DNA from: Clytia hemisphaerica
Lineage: Eukaryota; Cnidaria; Hydrozoa; Leptothecata; Clytiidae
DNA length: 64,000 nt
Direction of reading: 5' to 3'
NCBI GenBank assembly: GCA_902728285.1
Contig: CACVBU010000346.1
Span: forward strand, 135,527 to 199,526
How positions within the stretch are numbered: the stretch's first letter is position 1; each line of letters opens with the position of its first letter. The notes below the pieces were generated by a model, which had not been told where the DNA came from, searched no databases, and was given only the letters and a program-made list of their open reading frames with translations. Positions 59,402-64,000 of this stretch are shown here, piece by piece. Made by a program: the position numbers and the translations under genes.

Positions 59402-61330
59402 TTGTTTTTAAGAGGGAAACTTTTTTGTGGCGCACCCGATACTATGTGCTCAATAACAATTTTAACTCTCTTTCCAAAAACGGCAATAATTGCCGAAAAC
59501 TATGACCTGATACTAAATATATTGGACAAAGATGCTAATGCGGATGTTGTGTACCTAGATTTTTCAAAGGCTTTTGACAAAGTAGACCATTCAATTGTCC
59601 TACGAAAAATAAAGAAACTAGGAATAGATGGAAAATTGTTACGGTGGCTAAAGTCCTTCCTAACAGAGAGAAAACAATCAGTGCTAGTGAATGGTGTCAC
59701 TTCTGAATCACAACAGGTCATTTCAGGAGTCCCTCAAGGTAGTGTTTTGGGACCTTTGATTTTCCTCATATTGATTGGGGATATTGACAAGGAAGTGGTG
59801 CACAGCTTTCTTAAATCCTTTGCTGATGACACTCGTGCCACAAAGGAAGTCAAAACTCTAGAAGATGCTGTCCTACTTCAAAACGATCTTGATAGAATAT
59901 ATAAATGGACGGATGACAACAATATGAAGCTAAATGATATAAAATTTGAACTCTTGCGCTATGGAAAGAACCATGAGATCAAGACTCAAACAAGCTATAC
60001 ATCACCGTCTGGTGTTGAGATTGAAAACAAAGATGTTGTGAAAGACCTTGGAATCCTGATGGACAGTAATTGCACATTTCAGAAGCAAGTTACTGCAGTA
60101 ATCGAAAAGGCTAAAAACTTAAAGGAGAATTAATGTTTGAGATTCGGCATTCCAATTTTTTGCCTGGACAGGAAGAAAATCAAAAATGGAGTTTAATAAA
60201 AAAAGAACTAATTAAAAATCTTGTTTATTTACTTGATTATTTAGCTTTAAAGATTGCTCTTTTTCGGCTCTAACTCTAAGAAGGAGAAAATTACACCCTC
60301 CCTCTATTTTGTGACGTAGATTGTGCGGATGAATAAACATAATGTTTTAAAAGTCTGCAGTAGTAAAAAAGAGAAGAAGCTTAAAAGGAGTTTTTCGCAA
60401 GAATCATAATTATTAGAATACTCGTCAGAGCTACTGTTTGTAGACGAAGAATCACTGGATCCAGACATGTTTTTCGTACTTTTCACAATCTCAGAAAACT
60501 CTTTTCACGTCAAAAACTAAAAATACTCCTTTTTGCTCTCTTTCATTTCTCTCTCTTTTTTGAAAATCTGACAACCCACTCACGCGCATCATACGTCACA
60601 AATTTTGTTGCCATGGTTATATAAGGGAATTTTTAATTGTCTATTATTCGGTATAGAAAAAGTAAACAACTATGAATTATATATTTTTGTAATCATGTTA
60701 ATGAGCTCTTTAAGAATATAATCATAAGTTTCATTGAAAATCACACATATTAATTCCCCTTTAACATCTTGGATCCTGAGAACTTTTTCTTCACGATCTT
60801 TAAATTGTATGATCGTATTATATAAATAATTGGTGATACCAATATTAGAATATTGCTCCGTTCTGTGGAGCCCAAATGCAGTTGGTCTCATTCAGAGACT
60901 TGAAGATATTCAAAAGTCCTTCTTACGAAAGATAAATGGCACCCCAAACAATTATTGGGAGTGTCTAAAATTTACTCACTTCAAAGGCGAAGAGAACGCT
61001 AGAGAATAATGTATGTCTGGAAGGTGATGGAAAAGATTGTACCTACTGTAAATGGTATCAAAACCACTGAAAACCCCAGGCTGGGCCGGATGTGTACACT
61101 GTCAATTCCAAAGAACCAAACATCAAAATTTAGAGACATCAACAAACTTTTTGATGTTATGCCAAAGAGCATCAGAAACCTCAAAAACATTTCTATAGAT
61201 AAATTCAAAAGAGCCCTGGACACACACCTTAATTAAGTCTATCCCAGATGAACCCCAGATCCATGGATATACTGGGTGCAGGAGAGCTAATTCAAATTCA
61301 ATAATTGACATGCAAAATATCTGCTGAGAT
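59402..61330 (+). pseudogene. Broken CR1/jockey-like LINE reverse transcriptase, interrupted
   Basis: 59402-60133 encodes the palm: YLDFSKAFDKVDHSIVLRKI, GVPQGSVLGPLIFLILIGDI and the catalytic FADDTR at ~59817. The frame ends at 60133 just after the thumb begins (KQVTAVIEKAKNL). Reverse transcriptase text resumes at about 60844 with ILEYCSVLWSPNA and continues through YVWKVMEKIVPTVNG to a C-terminal IPDEPQIHGYTG near 61250, with frame changes. About 35 residues normally found between these parts are replaced by ~710 bp of unrelated DNA. The fingers and endonuclease are missing. Not functional. Confidence 0.9.
60134..60843. other. Foreign segment interrupting the LINE
   Basis: Contains an inverted pair, TTTTGTGACGTAGATTGTGC at ~60307 and the related inverse GCGCATCATACGTCACAAA at ~60583, bounding about 300 bases that resemble a MITE with a Ser-rich reverse ORF (60304-60486). 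To its right, the reverse strand of ~60670-60840 stays open with a protein-like stretch (KVLRIQDVKGELICVIFNE), whose status is unclear. Confidence 0.5.
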
Positions 61331-62018
61331 TCTTTTTCTCTCGACAGATTGATCACACGGAGGCGTGGTTCACCAAGAACCTTAACTGAAGCAGGATGCT
61401 CACTACACAAGTATCACAAGTAAGTAAACTGCAATAATTGCCGAAAATGGCAATTTCAGTTTATTTACTTTTTCTACTTTTCTGCTGATTAAGCATTTCA
61501 TCGTAGAAAAAAATGACGTTTTTGGGAAATAATTGCCGTAACAAAGCAATAATTGCTGTTTTTATCTAAAACACCCAACTGGAATTGTGTTTCATCAGTG
61601 ATTCTGACGTTCCCATTATCCTATATCTAAAGAAGAAGGGTGTTGAAATTAGAAGAGGGATGTTAACATTAGACCAACTTACGGTGATATATGGACATGC
61701 CTCTTCTAATCTCGACTTGCTTTAGCGATCAGAGAAGAAAAAATCTTTATCAAAAGACAGCAAGTAAAAAACCTTTTTGCCAAAGCTGGTGAAATGGATG
61801 CTTTCCCATGTTATTAGATTAGAAGGACTGGTAGTCCTAAGTTGGGGGAGGGCCATATCAGGAATTACCTTTTTAGCCTAGAGCGCCTAGGTATTTTGGG
61901 AATGGGACTAACCGAATCCACCAGCACCACCCTTTTGCTATCCAGATATTAAAAGGACAAATTTTTAATCCAAAAATCTATGGAAAAGCTTTAAAATGAT
62001 GAAAGAAACCTACTTTAC
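61331..62018. other. Intergenic or intronic, short repeats
   Basis: The phrase GCAATAATTGCCG recurs at about 61431, 61520-61550 and also inside the LINE near 59482. A splice-like reverse segment at ~61680-61725 is too weak to call. Confidence 0.4.
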
Positions 62019-62345
62019 ATGGTACATTTCCTGATATAAGATGTAGGCAGTATCAATCATGGTATGATTCTCATGACTTATAGGATGCAACAGCTTTTTG
62101 TCAATCCTTTTGTTTACATTTCAGTAAAAATTTAAACAAGGACCTAGTGTAAAATGTACCTTATGGTTGTTATTAAATTTCCGAGAAATGAAAAAAATTA
62201 CCGGTGAGATTGAAAACTGCGTGATGCGCTCTGGAATGAACTGGACATTTTGGAATAAACCTGGACCTCTGAAGAGTAAATCTCCTGTTATCCCAGTGGA
62301 ATACATTCTGGGATCTATGTAGTTTCCTAGTCTGTCAGTCGCCAT
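62019..62345 (-). CDS. Probable 5' exons of an unrecognised gene
   Basis: The reverse strand has ATG at 62345 in a good context (AAAAAATGGCG), followed by 48 codons to a GT donor (exon 62202-62345): MATDRLGNYIDPRMYSTGIT, then GDLLFRGPGLFQNVQFIPER and so on. A candidate second exon, 62019-62093, starts in phase after an AG and runs 25 codons (HPISHENHTMIDTAYILYQE) to GTAAAG; its polypyrimidine tract is poor. The composition looks like conserved protein, but I do not recognise the family. Any later exons would lie in or beyond the LINE region at 60.6-61.4 kb. Function unknown. Confidence 0.42.
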
Positions 62346-62840
62346 TTTTTGAGGGGCGATACGAAAGACAAAAATTGCGAGGATGTGTAAACTAGCGCCA
62401 AGTCCTTACAAAATATCGGGGATATTTGGGAATGGAATACTCAAATCTGATTGGTCGAATTCAAAATCGGAACAAAATATTTAGAAAATCGGGAAAAGAA
62501 GGCCTTAAGAAATCGAAAGTGAACGAACCGAGACAGTCGGGTTCAACATAAAACACAAACACTGAAAATCATGCAGAATTCTTGCTGACGAACCAATTTA
62601 TCATTTACTGGGTAAGGTTTTTCAAATTTTTTTTATTAGTAACCTGGTTTAAAAGTTTTATTTTTTCATTGCTCATAGCTGCCAACCCAAAGGAAAGCTC
62701 TCAATCCACGCAAAATACATTTATATTCTAGCAGGAGGAGGAGGATGAGCTGGGCTGAGTCCATGCCTATCAGTTCGGGAAATTGCATAGATCCGGCAAC
62801 GTTGCAAAATTCCGCAATGTTGCTTACGACCCTGCCTATG
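62346..62840. promoter_or_regulatory. Putative promoter side of the 62345 gene
   Basis: If the reverse-strand exon is real, its 5' UTR and promoter start here. No TATA box is evident. Placement rests only on the exon call. Confidence 0.2.
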
Positions 62841-62945
62841 CCCCGGACCGTCCGGGGCAAATGTCTGGGGTCTGAAAAAAATAACTTTTTCCCCGGACCT
62901 ACGTCCGGGGCTCCAATTTTTGCGCCATAAATTTACCCCGGACGT
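62841..62945. repeat. CCGGAC-rich inverted repeat cluster
   Basis: CCCCGGACCGTCCGGGGC, CCCCGGACCTACGTCCGGGG and CCCCGGACGTATATC occur within ~105 bases; the first two are near-palindromes. They can form GC stems in otherwise AT-rich DNA. Confidence 0.75.
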
Positions 62946-63099
62946 ATATCAAATACAGTGAAATTCAAAAAAAGTGAGAGATTTTTTTTATAAACTAGGC
63001 AAGGTTAATAAATTAATTAGAAATAAAAAAACTAACTTTACTTACCTTTCTCTGTCTGATCAGGATCCATTTATGGCGCGCCAAAGCGGAAATAAATAC

Positions 63100-63290
63100 T
63101 ATCTCTTTAAAACAATACTATCTTCGTTTAAAACATACTATCTTTTTTAAAAAATACTGTTTTCGATTAAAACATACTATTTTCGTTCAAAAAATACTAT
63201 TTTCGTTGAAAAAATACTATTTCCGTTTGAAAAAATACTATTCTCGTTTGAAAAAATACTATTCTCGTTTAAAACATACTACCGTAGAGT
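63100..63290. repeat. Minisatellite, ~20-bp unit
   Basis: About nine or ten degenerate copies of AAAATACTATTTTCGTTTG-like units (cores ATACTAT + TCGTT). No other feature from 63291 to 64000 was recognised. Confidence 0.85.
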
Positions 63291-64000
63291 CGTTTAATAT
63301 CGACATACGTCTTGCAATCTCGACATAGCTGTAGGCTGGTCTTCGAAATAAAAAATCAAACATAAACAAATACATACCAAAGTTATCAATCAATCACTAA
63401 ATTGTTCTCTCTCTCTATCCACGTCACAGATTGTTAATATAATATGAGAAATGTGAACTGTTATTACTTATATTTGAAAAGAACACTTTAACGATGTAGT
63501 AATCACTAAAAAACTAATTAGCATGCTTTCAACGAAGATGCCGAAATCACAACAACATTTTGCACGCGAGGAATTTTTTAGTAGACCTTTTTACCGTGAA
63601 CCGAAAATAATTAAAAGAACCCGGTTTCCTTATGAATTTGAAAAGGGACCGGGTGTGCTAGGTGCGGCGTCTAGAAGTTTAACGCGGCCTCCTAGCGCCT
63701 AGAGCGTGTGCTTGCAATAAATAAAAAGGAGATGGAAACCAGGTCGACTAAGCGCGCGAATTATTTTTATCACGTGACTTGAAGCGTAATAAAGTTGTAA
63801 AATTTTAATGATGGACACGAGAAAGTTACGAGGAAGTTTGCATGCGTTTCGTGTGTTGTGTAAAACTGCTTATAATTTGGCTGTTTTTTTTTAATTGAAA
63901 GGATGGCAATGTTTACTGAACTTCTAGTTTGATGGATGAACTTGTTCGATAAGAATGATACCAAGAATTTCATTCAAGGTTTGTTTTGATTATTTTACAG
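63291..64000. other. Right edge, nothing recognised
   Basis: AT-rich DNA without a supported gene; short ORFs only. The last bases (TTTTGATTATTTTACAG) look like a splice acceptor, so an exon could begin immediately outside the window on the plus strand. Confidence 0.3.

Overview
This window is from the nuclear genome of an invertebrate animal. Evidence: AT-rich DNA, intron-rich genes with GT-AG introns and the standard code, metazoan-type proteins (an OCRL/INPP5B inositol 5-phosphatase, a GDAP2-type macro/CRAL-TRIO protein, a large C2H2 zinc-finger protein), and many decayed LINEs, one SINE and short inverted-repeat transposons. I cannot name the species; a cnidarian, sponge or other non-model invertebrate would fit. 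No bacterial operon, phage, defence system or CRISPR array is present.

Layout. 1-5074: repeats, including a 5'-truncated LINE tail with poly(A) and target-site duplication. 5075-6646 (-): a single-exon BTB-BACK protein. 8794-15032 (-): GDAP2 orthologue, 13 coding exons reconstructed from splice sites. 15033-34568: about 19 kb without a recognisable host gene, dense in foldback-type DNA: a hAT-like element carrying palindromic minisatellites, a 2.7-kb palindrome, an inverted satellite array, several MITEs with clear target-site duplications, a broken LINE reverse transcriptase, and a 1.6-kb inverted-repeat element with a tRNA-like sequence in each arm and a tandemly duplicated core. 34569-50281 (+): complete OCRL/INPP5B-like gene, 27 coding exons, about 1020 aa, its introns carrying at least seven mobile-element copies. 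50282-54550: repeats and hairpins, including a palindromic MITE nested in a larger inverted repeat. 55136-57888 (-): two exons of an 11-finger C2H2 protein beginning in a chromodomain-like segment; its N-terminus lies in an exon I did not find. 59402-61330: another decayed LINE, interrupted by about 0.7 kb. 62019-62345 (-): a probable first exon, perhaps two, of an unrecognised gene. 62346-64000: short tandem repeats only.

The host genes are not an operon and need not act together. OCRL-type proteins work in endosomal and ciliary membrane traffic through PI(4,5)P2 hydrolysis; GDAP2-type proteins combine a macro domain with a lipid-binding-type CRAL-TRIO domain; the BTB-BACK protein is of a type linked to cullin-3 ligases; the zinc-finger protein is probably a transcription regulator. 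The most unusual content is the density and architecture of inverted-repeat DNA. Exon joins were inferred by eye from splice consensus and reading phase and have not been tested against transcripts.
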